The translations under genes were made by a program, and so were the position numbers. Positions 21,456 through 30,660 of a DNA stretch of 64,000 nt are shown piece after piece. Source of the DNA: Pseudidiomarina terrestris (GTDB lineage Bacteria; Pseudomonadota; Gammaproteobacteria; Enterobacterales; Alteromonadaceae); the NCBI RefSeq assembly GCF_030466405.1, contig NZ_JAGGJF010000002.1, positions 480,366-544,365 on the forward strand. The letters are read 5' to 3'. The notes below the pieces were generated by a model. It saw nothing but the letters and a program-made list of their open reading frames with translations, was not told the origin of the DNA and did no database searches. Position 1 is the first letter of the stretch. Each line of letters opens with the position of its first letter.

Positions 21456-23060
21456 ATGAGACAGCGCAGACAGCGTCGCGATAAAATAGCTCGATTGATC
21501 AGTTGGGGACATTGGTTCACCTTCTTCAATATTTTACTCGCCCTTGCAATAGGTACCCTGTATATCGAAGCCGCCGCGACGCCATCGACCTTTTTAGGTG
21601 GCATCTATATGGTGCTGAGCTGGCTCGGACATTTTGCCTTCTTGCCATTCATTGTCTTTATCTTGCTGGTCTTCCCGTTCTGTCTAATTATTCCCTATTC
21701 CAAAGTACTCCGTGGCATCGCAACGCTCGTCGCATCCTTTGGCCTGATTGCTCTGGTTGCCGATGCGCTGTTCTTCCGCCAGTACGGTTACCATCTCAAC
21801 ACCTATTCACTGTCACAACTGGCCGTCGATGCTGAAGCAGCGTTTGCCGGCGCCAGCTTTGTACTGCTACTGAGCATGCTGCTGGTGTTTGTCGTGTTAC
21901 TGGTGTTTGAGTTGGCCCTGGCCAATATTGCCTGGAAACGTCTGGACCGGCTGCGCGCACGACATTGGGGTGCGTCGTTCAGCGCCGTTTTTGTACTTTG
22001 CTTTTTTACCAGTCATAGCCTGCACATCTGGGCTGATGCTGTGTTTTACACGCCTATTACTGCGCAGGATGACCTGTTTCCGGTCTCTTACCCTACCACC
22101 GCCCGTACTTTAATGAGTAAACAGGGCTGGTTGGTTGAAGAACGGATTCAGGCAACGGATCGCCTGCTGCGTGAAACCAATGCGATTCAACTGAACTACC
22201 CTACCCGCGAGCTGATGTGCGCACGGCAACCTGAACAGCGGAACACTCTGGTGGTGGTCTTCAATCATCTGACTCTGGCGCAGCAGCAACTGCTCGAGCA
22301 GGAGTTGCCGCAGTTACAGGAGTACGGCAGTACCGTGCTGGGTCAAACGAGTACCCAGGCGGGCTTATTCGAGCTTATCTATGGCCTTGCAGACATCTAC
22401 GCGCCACCTGTATATGCAGCCAAAAAGCAGCCGGCGTACTGGCAGCAACTAACCGATTATCAGGTGAAGTTTGAAATTCAGGGAGATGCTGCTGCGTTTG
22501 CTCTGCCCGATTTTCTCAACCCCAGCGAAGCCAGTGGCTATCGCACTCGTATTGATGTGGTCTTAAGTACCGCTGTCGATACTGCCCTGCTTGAGCGTGT
22601 GCAACTTGCCCTGGCCGATGGGCACCACGTTGTCATTACCGGATTAACGCCGAACCAAGCCGTCAACCATGATGCTGAACCCTATGCCATGTCTCGCCTG
22701 CAGGTACCGCTTTATCACTCACCATCGTTAACTCTGCAACCGCAGGACGTGGTGATTCTGACTGATCTGATGCCGACTCTGGTCAATGGCTATATCAATT
22801 GCTCAGAAGGTGTACGGGCTTACGCAACGGGCAGAGATATTTCAACTACAGGTGCGCGGGAGTTCCCGGTCATGACCAGTTTCGGCCGTGATTTGGTGAT
22901 TTATGATCGTGAGGTGACCTCAATCATCAACGGTAACGGCAGCATGCGTTCATTCGACAATGAGACCTTTGAGACCCGTCCGAATGTATCGCCGGCAACA
23001 CCCGTACTGGTAGATGGCCTGAGACATCTGCAACGCTTCAGTGCTAAATCTGATGAATAA
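21456..23060 (+). CDS. yejM: Inner-membrane sulfatase-like protein YejM/PbgA/LapC
   Basis: Controls LPS synthesis in E. coli by binding periplasmic lipid A and restraining LapB/FtsH degradation of LpxC. The 534-aa protein has the expected five N-terminal membrane helices (residues about 15-190) and a periplasmic alkaline-phosphatase/sulfatase-fold domain. That domain lacks obvious metal-binding catalytic residues; for example TLVVVFNHLTL stands where a true sulfatase has an Asp-Asp pair. It is somewhat shorter than E. coli YejM (586 aa). It is followed by tRNA-Pro(GGG), as yejM is followed by proL in E. coli. Confidence 0.9.
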   Translation: MRQRRQRRDKIARLISWGHWFTFFNILLALAIGTLYIEAAATPSTFLGGIYMVLSWLGHFAFLPFIVFILLVFPFCLIIPYSKVLRGIATLVASFGLIALVADALFFRQYGYHLNTYSLSQLAVDAEAAFAGASFVLLLSMLLVFVVLLVFELALANIAWKRLDRLRARHWGASFSAVFVLCFFTSHSLHIWADAVFYTPITAQDDLFPVSYPTTARTLMSKQGWLVEERIQATDRLLRETNAIQLNYPTRELMCARQPEQRNTLVVVFNHLTLAQQQLLEQELPQLQEYGSTVLGQTSTQAGLFELIYGLADIYAPPVYAAKKQPAYWQQLTDYQVKFEIQGDAAAFALPDFLNPSEASGYRTRIDVVLSTAVDTALLERVQLALADGHHVVITGLTPNQAVNHDAEPYAMSRLQVPLYHSPSLTLQPQDVVILTDLMPTLVNGYINCSEGVRAYATGRDISTTGAREFPVMTSFGRDLVIYDREVTSIINGNGSMRSFDNETFETRPNVSPATPVLVDGLRHLQRFSAKSDE

Positions 23061-23134
23061 ATAGGCAGTCGGTCAAGCTTCTCCGTCGCAGTACTTGAGT
23101 AATTGCTAAAAACCAGTAATATAACGCCCTCGGT

Positions 23135-23211
23135 CGGCGTGTAGCGCAGCTTGGTAGCGCACTGTCATGGGGTGTCAGGGGTCGGAGGTTCAAATCCTCT
23201 CACGCCGACCA
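23135..23211 (+). tRNA. proL: tRNA-Pro(GGG), attachment site of the integrated element
   Basis: Reads CGGCGTGTAGCGCAGCTTGG at the 5' end, anticodon loop ATGGGGT (anticodon GGG), T arm GGAGGTTCAAATCCTCT and encoded ACCA. It is close to E. coli proL, including the unusual anticodon stem. The last 48 nt plus AATT and a little more are repeated exactly at 38768-38819, so the gene kept its function after integration. Confidence 0.97.
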
Positions 23212-23215
23212 ATTT
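23164..23215 (+). repeat. attL: 52-bp direct repeat in the tRNA-Pro 3' end
   Basis: Runs from the anticodon stem through the CCA end and AATTT. It is identical over 52 bp to 38768-38819 and in the same orientation. This is the expected product of tyrosine-recombinase integration in a tRNA gene. Confidence 0.95.
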
Positions 23216-23260
23216 TAAAGGCTTGTAGCCTACCTTCCTTTCTTGTAATTCTTCAATTTT

Positions 23261-23292
23261 AAAATTTGGGGCCGATTTGGGGCCAGCATAGC
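23261..23292 (+). repeat. Left arm-type block, paired TTTGGGGCC motifs
   Basis: Contains TTTGGGGCC at 23265-23273 and again at 23276-23284, an 11-bp period. The 32-bp block matches 38615-38646 at 29 of 32 positions, same orientation. It starts 45 bp inside attL, a plausible integrase arm-binding site. Confidence 0.6.
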
Positions 23293-23312
23293 CACCTGCT
23301 AACATTTATGAC

Positions 23313-23846
23313 CTAAAGAGCCAGGCGACTTTTCCCAACCTCTAGGAGCTTTACATAGGTGTTGTGGCACCGACGGGCTTTATCATTCAGACATAATACG
23401 GTCTCTTGTGAGGATTCACTTAAGTCACCGAATTCATTGACCTGTTCGCTAGCTGTTACGCAGCTCATAAGCCCAGTTTTTTGGTAGGCTCCTCTACAGT
23501 TCTCGTTGATCGCATGCAGAAACTCATCGAGTTCGTTTAGTAACTCACTTTTTAAGCTTTCGAGCTCTGGGTCGTGAAAACTGGATCTCGTCGATTTTAA
23601 GAACATCTGGGCGTCATCTAGCTGCATGACCGCCCGATCGTAAAAATCGTTAGCAAAGTTGTGTTCTTTCAGCAAAACAACTCCAGAGCTCCCCTCCTTC
23701 AGCTTGGCTTCGAGTTCCTGGTACAATTTAATATCGCTTTTACGTTTTTCCTCACCATGCTTTTCTAATCTATCAATACGCGCTTGATCCCGTCTGGAGA
23801 CAAACCCAAATACCCCTTTGCAAAACTCGGTCAACCAATCAAACAC
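23313..23846 (-). CDS. Hypothetical protein at the left end of the element
   Basis: A 177-aa protein that I do not recognise. It begins MFDWLTEFCKGVFGFVSRRD, a short amphipathic or weakly hydrophobic helix. A charged helical stretch follows (residues about 22-50, possibly coiled coil: LEKHGEEKRKSDIKLYQELEAKL), then mostly helical sequence with three cysteines after residue 115. No signal peptide or strong membrane helix is seen. It is divergent from hsdM with a 268-bp gap that contains two palindromes, so they may share control. Its end lies just inside the left arm block. The frame is open and composition plausible, but it has no homology support here. Confidence 0.65.
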   Translation of the reverse strand: MFDWLTEFCKGVFGFVSRRDQARIDRLEKHGEEKRKSDIKLYQELEAKLKEGSSGVVLLKEHNFANDFYDRAVMQLDDAQMFLKSTRSSFHDPELESLKSELLNELDEFLHAINENCRGAYQKTGLMSCVTASEQVNEFGDLSESSQETVLCLNDKARRCHNTYVKLLEVGKSRLAL

Positions 23847-23920
23847 TTTTTTCCCTCCCTGACTTTAGTGAATTTTATTCTCAATCAACCGAAACTACCC
23901 TTAAGGCCCGGGGGGGTCAA

Positions 23921-23981
23921 ATACCCCGGGGTATGGCATAAAAAAGTTTCTCCGCATGATGTATATATCTAGCGTAGATAT
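23921..23981. promoter_or_regulatory. Two palindromes between the hypothetical gene and hsdM
   Basis: ATACCCCGGGGTAT at 23921-23934 is a perfect 14-bp palindrome, preceded by a G-rich tract at 23908-23916. ATATCTA-GCG-TAGATAT at 23965-23981 is a perfect 7+3+7 inverted repeat. They lie in the divergent gap and look like operators, though no regulator gene is adjacent. Confidence 0.45.
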
Positions 23982-24114
23982 TTTTATGAGATTTCATTTT
24001 TTGTACGACATGAACCGTCGCGCCGTAGGTTTAGTCTCACAGCTAATGACATTAAGATTAAGCGTGGCATAATGAACTGAATTAGGGAAAACAAAATATT
24101 AACAGGGCTCCGAA

Positions 24115-26097
24115 ATGAACACTGAAAGCTACTCTCAAACCGCTTCTTTTATCTGGTCAGTGGCGGATCTGCTGCGAGGGAATTTCCGACAGTCCCAGTA
24201 TGGACGGGTGATACTACCTTTCACCCTTTTACGCCGTTTGGAGTGTGTATTAACACCAAACAAGCAAAAGGTATTAGAGGCAGCAAAACAATATCAGAGT
24301 AAGAACGATGCAGCTCGAGAGCTGCTTCTGTTAAAAGAGTCTGGTCACCAATTTTTTAATGCCTCGCCTTTATCCCTGGCAACTTTATCGGATACTCAGA
24401 CGGTCGAAGATTTAATATCTTACGTGCAATCGTTCAGTAAATCCGCCCGTGAAATATTCGAGTACTTTAACTTCGAAGAGTTTGTGCTGAAACTTGCCGA
24501 AGCCGACCTTCTCTACCAGGTCACTCAATTATTCGGATCCAAGATCGACCTATCGACCGATAACATTTCTAACTATGGTATGGGAATAATATTCGAAGAA
24601 CTGATCCGAAAATTCGCTGAGAGTTCCAACGATACGGCCGGTGAGCACTTTACCCCGCGTGATTGCGTCCATGCCGCTACCTCGTTATTGATGACCGGTC
24701 AGGAAGAAGTGTTATCGCCCAACAGTATCATTACCATTTACGACCCAACAGCGGGCACCGGCGGTTTCCTGTCGGAATCCGAAGAGTACATTCAGTCCAT
24801 CAGTGACAAAGTTACCGTTAGTCTGTTTGGGCAGGAGCTTAACCCTGAGTCCTACGCCATCTGTATGGCCGACATGATGATCAAAGGCCAGCAGGTAGAA
24901 AACATCAAACTCGGCAACACCTTATCGAACGATCAGCTGGCGCATGAAAAATTCAAATACATGCTGGCAAACCCGCCTTTTGGAGTCGATTGGAAAGCCT
25001 CGCAGCGCGTTGTAAACGACGAGCACAAGGTAAAAGGCTTCGATGGTCGCTTCGGGCCCGGCTTACCACGGGTATCAGACGGCTCATTGCTATTTTTACT
25101 TCACTTAGTAAGCAAAATGCGTGATCCACGTGAAGGCGGCTCTCGCATCGGTATCGTCTTAAACGGCAGCCCACTGTTTACCGGCTCTGCGGGCAGTGGT
25201 GAATCTGAGATCCGCCGTTACCTATTGCAAAACGATTTGGTCGAAGCCATTGTCGCTCTGCCCACCGATATGTTCTTTAACACCGGTATCAGTACCTATA
25301 TCTGGATCTTATCCAACGCCAAAAAGCCGGAACGTAAAGGCAAACTGCAACTGATTGACGGCAGTGATGATTACGAAAAAATGCGTAAATCGCTCGGTAG
25401 CAAGCGTAAATATCTCACCGATGACAATATTAAGGACTTAGTGCGTTTATACGGCGCCATGGAAGAAACCAAAAACAGCAAAGTGTTCCCCAACGAAGCC
25501 TTCGGCTATCGTCGCATCACTATTGAGCGCCCGTTACGGCTTAACTTCCAGGCCAATGACGAACGTGTCGTACGGTTAGATGACGAAACGGCACTGCAAA
25601 AGCTTAAAACCGACGATTTTGACCAAATGAAACAGGCCATTCAGCGCATCGATGCTGATACACTATTCACGAATCGCGATGACTTTAACAAAGCGCTGAA
25701 CGCCCAACTCAAAGCAAACGACATAAAACTAACCGCCGCACAATTTAAAGCTGTGCTCAATGCTTTAAGCGAGCGCGACAGCGATGCTGATGTTTGTACC
25801 GACAAGAAAGGCAACGCAGAGGCAGACTCCGGCTTACGTGATTACGAAAACGTTCCGCTGACTGAGAACATTTACGAATACTTTGAGCGTGAAGTCAAAC
25901 CACACGTGCCAGATGCCTGGATAGACGAAAGCAAGTGCGACCAGCAAGACGGCGAAGTCGGTATCGTGGGCTTTGAAATTCCGTTCAACCGGCACTTTTA
26001 CGTATTCGAGCCCCCTCGCCCACTCGAAGAAATCGACACAGATCTCAAACAATGCACGGATAAAATCAAGCAGATGATTGAGGAGCTGTCGGCGTGA
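24115..26097 (+). CDS. hsdM: Type I restriction-modification methyltransferase subunit HsdM
   Basis: N6-adenine methyltransferase subunit that, with HsdS, protects host DNA. The 660-aa protein has the HsdM N-terminal helical domain (residues about 5-140, SVADLLRGNFRQSQYGRVILP), the SAM-binding motif DPTAGTGGF near residue 212 and catalytic NPPF near residue 285. The Ser/Thr-rich recognition and C-terminal tail region follows. It is longer than classical HsdM (about 520 aa) because of the C-terminal extension after about residue 490, common in one HsdM subgroup. hsdS starts at GTG within the hsdM stop (GTGA), so expression is coupled. First gene of a six-gene operon ending at 32618. Confidence 0.97.
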   Translation: MNTESYSQTASFIWSVADLLRGNFRQSQYGRVILPFTLLRRLECVLTPNKQKVLEAAKQYQSKNDAARELLLLKESGHQFFNASPLSLATLSDTQTVEDLISYVQSFSKSAREIFEYFNFEEFVLKLAEADLLYQVTQLFGSKIDLSTDNISNYGMGIIFEELIRKFAESSNDTAGEHFTPRDCVHAATSLLMTGQEEVLSPNSIITIYDPTAGTGGFLSESEEYIQSISDKVTVSLFGQELNPESYAICMADMMIKGQQVENIKLGNTLSNDQLAHEKFKYMLANPPFGVDWKASQRVVNDEHKVKGFDGRFGPGLPRVSDGSLLFLLHLVSKMRDPREGGSRIGIVLNGSPLFTGSAGSGESEIRRYLLQNDLVEAIVALPTDMFFNTGISTYIWILSNAKKPERKGKLQLIDGSDDYEKMRKSLGSKRKYLTDDNIKDLVRLYGAMEETKNSKVFPNEAFGYRRITIERPLRLNFQANDERVVRLDDETALQKLKTDDFDQMKQAIQRIDADTLFTNRDDFNKALNAQLKANDIKLTAAQFKAVLNALSERDSDADVCTDKKGNAEADSGLRDYENVPLTENIYEYFEREVKPHVPDAWIDESKCDQQDGEVGIVGFEIPFNRHFYVFEPPRPLEEIDTDLKQCTDKIKQMIEELSA

Positions 26098-27491
26098 AAT
26101 TACCTTCCTATGAAGAGTATTCTGCAACTGGCAGTTGGCTTGGTGAGATACCTACCCATTGGTTTAACTCGAAACTAAAGTATATTGCCGGATTTACGAC
26201 CGGATTAACTCCCCCTACTTCAGACTCCTCAAATTACGATAGTAAAGAGAAGCCTTGGTTTCGACCCGAAGACTTGTCTGAAAAAGGCTCTTTGGAAATC
26301 AATGCGTCAAAAAAAATTAGCGCTAGTGCATGGAAAAAATTAAGACAGATACCCGTTGGCTCAACGTTGCTCTGCTGTATAGGTAGTATAGGAAAACTTG
26401 GTTATTTGATGAGAGCGGCAACTTCGAATCAACAAATCACCGCGGTGACTCCAAAATTTGACATAGTGAACCCTAAATTAATTTTTTGGATACTCGCTGC
26501 ATCCCAACGGGAGTTAAAATCCTTATCTATGGGGAATGTCGTAAAAATTCTTAACTCTGACCGCCTCGGAGAGCTAAGGGTTCCACTTCCACCAAATAAT
26601 GAGCAACAAAAAATAGCCCAGTTCCTCGACTACGAAACGGCCAAAATCGATGCGTTGATTGACGAGCAAAAGCGGTTGATTGAATTGCTCAAAGAAAAAC
26701 GCCAGGCAGTTATCAGTCACGCGGTTACCAAAGGGCTTAACCCAGACGCACCGATGAAAGACTCTGGTGTTGAATGGCTTGGCCAAATCCCTGAACATTG
26801 GGAAACCACTCCAATCAAACATGTAACAAAAACTTTTGAACAAGGCTGGAGTCCTCAGTGCTTTAATGAGCCCGTATCCAACGAAAGTGAGCTTGGTGTT
26901 CTAAAAGTAGGATGCGTTAAACAAGGAAGATTCGATTACTCAGAAAACAAACGTCTTCCGCCTGAACTTAAATTTAAAAGTGAGCTTGCCGTCAAAGCAG
27001 GAGATCTTTTGATATCGAGAGCCAATACACGCGAGTTAGTAGGCAGCGCTGGTGTTCCGACAGTGAACCACGACAATTTGATGATTAGCGATAAGCTTTT
27101 TAGGTTGAAGCTAACCGGTCAAGCAATATCAAGATTTGTATGTTTTTTTCTAACGACAAAAGCGGCGCGAAAGCAAATTGAGCTAGCAGCAACTGGGGCA
27201 AGCGACTCAATGCTAAACATTGGTCAAGGAACAATCAGAGAAATGCCATTCCCTTGCCCTCCTGTTGAGGAGCAGCGTCAAATCGTAGATTACGTCGTTC
27301 GTGTAAATTGGCGACTTCTTGAGCTAGCGGGGGAAGCTCTCAAACTTGTCAATACACTCAAAGAACGCCGCTCCGCCCTAATCTCAGCTGCGGTTACCGG
27401 CAAAATTGATGTGCGTGACTGGCAACCGCCTGCAGGTTCCGATACAGTGGATTCAAACACGTCAATGCAAACGGAGAGGCATTATGGCTGA
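26094..27491 (+). CDS. hsdS: Type I restriction-modification specificity subunit HsdS
   Basis: Determines the target sequence. The 465-aa protein has two target-recognition domains, each introduced by a typical phrase (GSWLGEIPTHWFNSKLKYI near residue 12; GVEWLGQIPEHWETTPIKHV near residue 225). Each is closed by a conserved helical repeat (EQQKIAQFLDYETAKIDALI and EEQRQIVDYVVRVNWRLLEL). A bipartite target is expected. The recognition domains are visibly AT-rich compared with hsdR, a sign of recombination or exchange common in hsdS. The start is GTG overlapping the hsdM stop; the end overlaps the hsdR start by 8 bp. Confidence 0.95.
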   Translation: MKLPSYEEYSATGSWLGEIPTHWFNSKLKYIAGFTTGLTPPTSDSSNYDSKEKPWFRPEDLSEKGSLEINASKKISASAWKKLRQIPVGSTLLCCIGSIGKLGYLMRAATSNQQITAVTPKFDIVNPKLIFWILAASQRELKSLSMGNVVKILNSDRLGELRVPLPPNNEQQKIAQFLDYETAKIDALIDEQKRLIELLKEKRQAVISHAVTKGLNPDAPMKDSGVEWLGQIPEHWETTPIKHVTKTFEQGWSPQCFNEPVSNESELGVLKVGCVKQGRFDYSENKRLPPELKFKSELAVKAGDLLISRANTRELVGSAGVPTVNHDNLMISDKLFRLKLTGQAISRFVCFFLTTKAARKQIELAATGASDSMLNIGQGTIREMPFPCPPVEEQRQIVDYVVRVNWRLLELAGEALKLVNTLKERRSALISAAVTGKIDVRDWQPPAGSDTVDSNTSMQTERHYG

Positions 27492-30400
27492 CAGCAAAGA
27501 GCGTCAGTTTCAGACGGACATACTGAATAGCCTGAAAAAAGACGGCTGGTTAATTGGCTCCGCAGCCAAATACGATAAAGCCAACGCGGTGTATACCGAA
27601 GACTTAATTGGTTTCGTGAAAGACGCCTACCCCGACCGTTGGGAGCGCTTTTGTAAGTCTAACCCCGGTGACCCTGAAAAACTTTTAGTTCACGCCGCCG
27701 TTAAAGGCATGACCCGCGACGGCGCACTTCATGTCTTGCGTCACGGCTTTAAAGCCATTGGCGGCACCATCAAAGTCTGCGCCTTTCACCCCGACCATGG
27801 CATGAACCCCGATACCGAGCGCCGCTATCAGGCCAACCGTTTGCGCGTCGTTGAGGAAGTCTCCTACTCGCCCCATGCGCGTGAAGGCGACTATAACCCA
27901 CGCATTGACCTGGTGTTTTTTGTGAACGGCATTCCAACCGCGACCATGGAGCTTAAAAGCGAGTTTAAACAAACCGTTGAACACGCCAAACGCCAATACA
28001 AGTTCGACCGTCCGGTAAAGGACCCCGTAACCCGCAAACCAGAGCCGCTATTAACGTTTAAGCGCGGTGCACTGGTGCATTTTGCGGTCAGTCAGGACGA
28101 AGTGGCCATGACCACCAAGTTAGCCGGTAAGGACACCTTCTTTCTGCCGTTTAATATGGGCACCCACGTAGGCGGCGCCGGTAACCCGCAAGCCGCCTCT
28201 GAGAGCAGCTACGCCACCAGTTACCTATGGGAGCGGTTGTTTAACAAAGACGCCTGGCTGAAAGTCATTGGCCGCTTTATGCACCTCGAAGTTGAAGAGA
28301 AAGAAAACTTCGACGGACGCTCACAGAAAAAAGAGACGCTGATATTTCCCCGCTACCATCAGTGGGACGTAGTGAACCAGCTTATCGATACCACACGCCG
28401 TGAAGGTCCCGGCAGTAAGTACCTTATCCAACACAGTGCTGGCTCGGGTAAGTCCAATTCAATTGCCTGGACAGCGCATCAATTATCCTCACTGTATGCC
28501 GACGACGGCTCAAAGTTGTTTAATTCCATTGTGGTGGTCACCGACCGCACCGTACTCGACTCGCAACTGCAAAACACCATCCGCCAGTTTGAACACGCCG
28601 ACGGTGTGGTGCGGGCTATTACCCGCGATGTTGGCAATAAAAGCAAGTCTGAGCAGTTGGCCGAAGCGCTACAGGAGCAGGTGCGGATTATCGTTGTGAC
28701 CATCCAGACCTTCCCGGCGTTGTACGATGCCATTGATAAGTACCCTGCTTTGCAAGCCGGTAATTACGCGATCATTGCGGACGAAGCCCATTCGTCACAA
28801 ACCGGTGCATCTGCGAGTAAATTAAAAGCCTTGTTGGGTGCTGACCGCCCCGAAGGCGATGATGTCAGCGCTGAAGAGCTGTTAGACGCCGCCGTGCAGG
28901 CGCGGATGCCGAACGAGCGCATCAGTTACTACGCATTTACCGCGACACCAAAAGGTAAAACGCTCGAACTGTTCGGTCGCCCGGACGACCCGCATTCGCC
29001 CATTAGCGACGACAACAAGCCCAAGCCGTTTCATGTGTATTCTATGCGTCAGGCCATTGAAGAAGGCTTTATTCTCGACGTACTGAAAAACTACACCACT
29101 TACGCTACCGCCTGGAAGATTGCTCATCCCGAGGGTGAGGACAAAGAAGTCGACAGTAAAAAAGCACGCATTAAGCTTGCTAAGTGGGTTCGCTTGCACC
29201 CTTACAACATTAACCAGCGCGTTGAAATCATCGTTGAGCATTTTCGGGAAAACGTCCGTCATTTGCTAAACGGTCAGGCTAAAGCCATGGTGGTTACCGC
29301 CAGCCGTCAGGAAGCGGTGCGTTATCAGTTGGCAATGACCAGTTACATTGTCGATAAAGGCTACCAGGACGTACATGCGCTGGTGGCTTTCTCCGGTGAG
29401 GTTCCCGCGGATGATTACATTACTGAGAGCGTGACCGAGTACGACAAAAAATTAAACCCGGGTTTGAACGGCCGTAAGCACGATAAAGCGCTCGACTCCG
29501 ACGACTTTAACGTGATGATTGTGGCCAATAAGTACCAGACCGGTTTTGACCAACCTAAACTGTGCGCGATGTACGTTGATAAGAAGCTACAAGGCGTTGA
29601 ATGTGTGCAAACCCTGTCGCGTTTAAACCGTACCTTCCCGGGTAAAGACCAGACCTTTATTCTGGACTTCTTTAACAGCGAAGAAGACATTCTGGAGTCG
29701 TTTAAGCCCTACTACACCACGGCAGAGCTTGAGTCGGTTACCGACCCGCACATTCTGTTCGACATTATGAGCAAGCTTGATGAAGAGCACATTTACGAAT
29801 GGTCGGAAGTTGAGAAGTTTGCAGAGGCATTTTACGACCCGAAAGCGCCGGCTGCAAAGTTAGGTTATTACTGCAAACCTGCCAAAGAGCGGTTTATGGC
29901 AAGGTATAACCACGCCGTTGATACGTTAAAGCAAGCCAAAGATATGCTGAACCAGGCTCGTATTTCGGGTGATAAGGTCAGCATTAATAAAGCCGAGGAC
30001 TCGGTTAAAGCCGCCGGTGAGATGGTCGACCAACTCGACCTCTTCAAGAAGAACCTGAACAGCTACGTGCGGATGTATGAGTTTCTATCACAGATAACGC
30101 CATACAACGATCACGAGCTCGAGTCGCTGTGCGTGTACGCAAAGCACCTGCTGCCATTGCTGCGTGTAGAGCGTCTCGACGACGAAGACGACGTTGACCT
30201 GTCAGGCTTAACTCTGACCCACTACCGCACCACTAAAAAGGCTGAGAAACAACTGAAGCTCGGTGAAGAAGACGTTGGCTACCTAAGCTCGGTGAAAGCT
30301 GTCGGCAGCGGTAAGCCCCACGACCCAGAAAAGAAAAAGCTTCAGGAAATCATCGAAGCGTTGAATGACTTATTTGGCGCGGAAGTTGGCGATGAGCACA

Positions 30401-30660
30401 AACTTCGCTACGCCGAGGGCATCGCAGGACGCTTGCGTGAAGACGACGAAGTCATGGCCCAGGTCAACAAACACTCCGAAAGTGAAGTCATGCATGGGCT
30501 ACTGCCACAGCGTCTATTAGACCGAGTTGTTGATTCGATGGATGACCATGAGAAGCTGTCGATGGAAGTGCTGGAGAACCCAACTGTTAGAGATGGCTTT
30601 GCTAGGCTGATTCTACGACTACTTTTGAACCGAGATACCCAAAATAACGAGAGCTTTTGA
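27484..30660 (+). CDS. hsdR: Type I restriction endonuclease subunit HsdR
   Basis: Translocating endonuclease subunit, 1058 aa from ATG at 27484 (MADSKERQFQTDIL). The N-terminal PD-(D/E)xK nuclease is visible (PRIDLVFFVNG, then ATMELKSEF), followed by the SF2 motor with Walker A HSAGSGKSNSIAW near residue 318, DEAH box IADEAHSSQ near 433 and motif III FTATPKGKTLELFG. Motif VI is QTLSRLNRTFPG. The C-terminal helical region contacts the methylase core. An upstream frame to 27406 overlaps hsdS and is not needed. The stop overlaps the next ATG as TGATG. Confidence 0.97.
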   Translation: MADSKERQFQTDILNSLKKDGWLIGSAAKYDKANAVYTEDLIGFVKDAYPDRWERFCKSNPGDPEKLLVHAAVKGMTRDGALHVLRHGFKAIGGTIKVCAFHPDHGMNPDTERRYQANRLRVVEEVSYSPHAREGDYNPRIDLVFFVNGIPTATMELKSEFKQTVEHAKRQYKFDRPVKDPVTRKPEPLLTFKRGALVHFAVSQDEVAMTTKLAGKDTFFLPFNMGTHVGGAGNPQAASESSYATSYLWERLFNKDAWLKVIGRFMHLEVEEKENFDGRSQKKETLIFPRYHQWDVVNQLIDTTRREGPGSKYLIQHSAGSGKSNSIAWTAHQLSSLYADDGSKLFNSIVVVTDRTVLDSQLQNTIRQFEHADGVVRAITRDVGNKSKSEQLAEALQEQVRIIVVTIQTFPALYDAIDKYPALQAGNYAIIADEAHSSQTGASASKLKALLGADRPEGDDVSAEELLDAAVQARMPNERISYYAFTATPKGKTLELFGRPDDPHSPISDDNKPKPFHVYSMRQAIEEGFILDVLKNYTTYATAWKIAHPEGEDKEVDSKKARIKLAKWVRLHPYNINQRVEIIVEHFRENVRHLLNGQAKAMVVTASRQEAVRYQLAMTSYIVDKGYQDVHALVAFSGEVPADDYITESVTEYDKKLNPGLNGRKHDKALDSDDFNVMIVANKYQTGFDQPKLCAMYVDKKLQGVECVQTLSRLNRTFPGKDQTFILDFFNSEEDILESFKPYYTTAELESVTDPHILFDIMSKLDEEHIYEWSEVEKFAEAFYDPKAPAAKLGYYCKPAKERFMARYNHAVDTLKQAKDMLNQARISGDKVSINKAEDSVKAAGEMVDQLDLFKKNLNSYVRMYEFLSQITPYNDHELESLCVYAKHLLPLLRVERLDDEDDVDLSGLTLTHYRTTKKAEKQLKLGEEDVGYLSSVKAVGSGKPHDPEKKKLQEIIEALNDLFGAEVGDEHKLRYAEGIAGRLREDDEVMAQVNKHSESEVMHGLLPQRLLDRVVDSMDDHEKLSMEVLENPTVRDGFARLILRLLLNRDTQNNESF

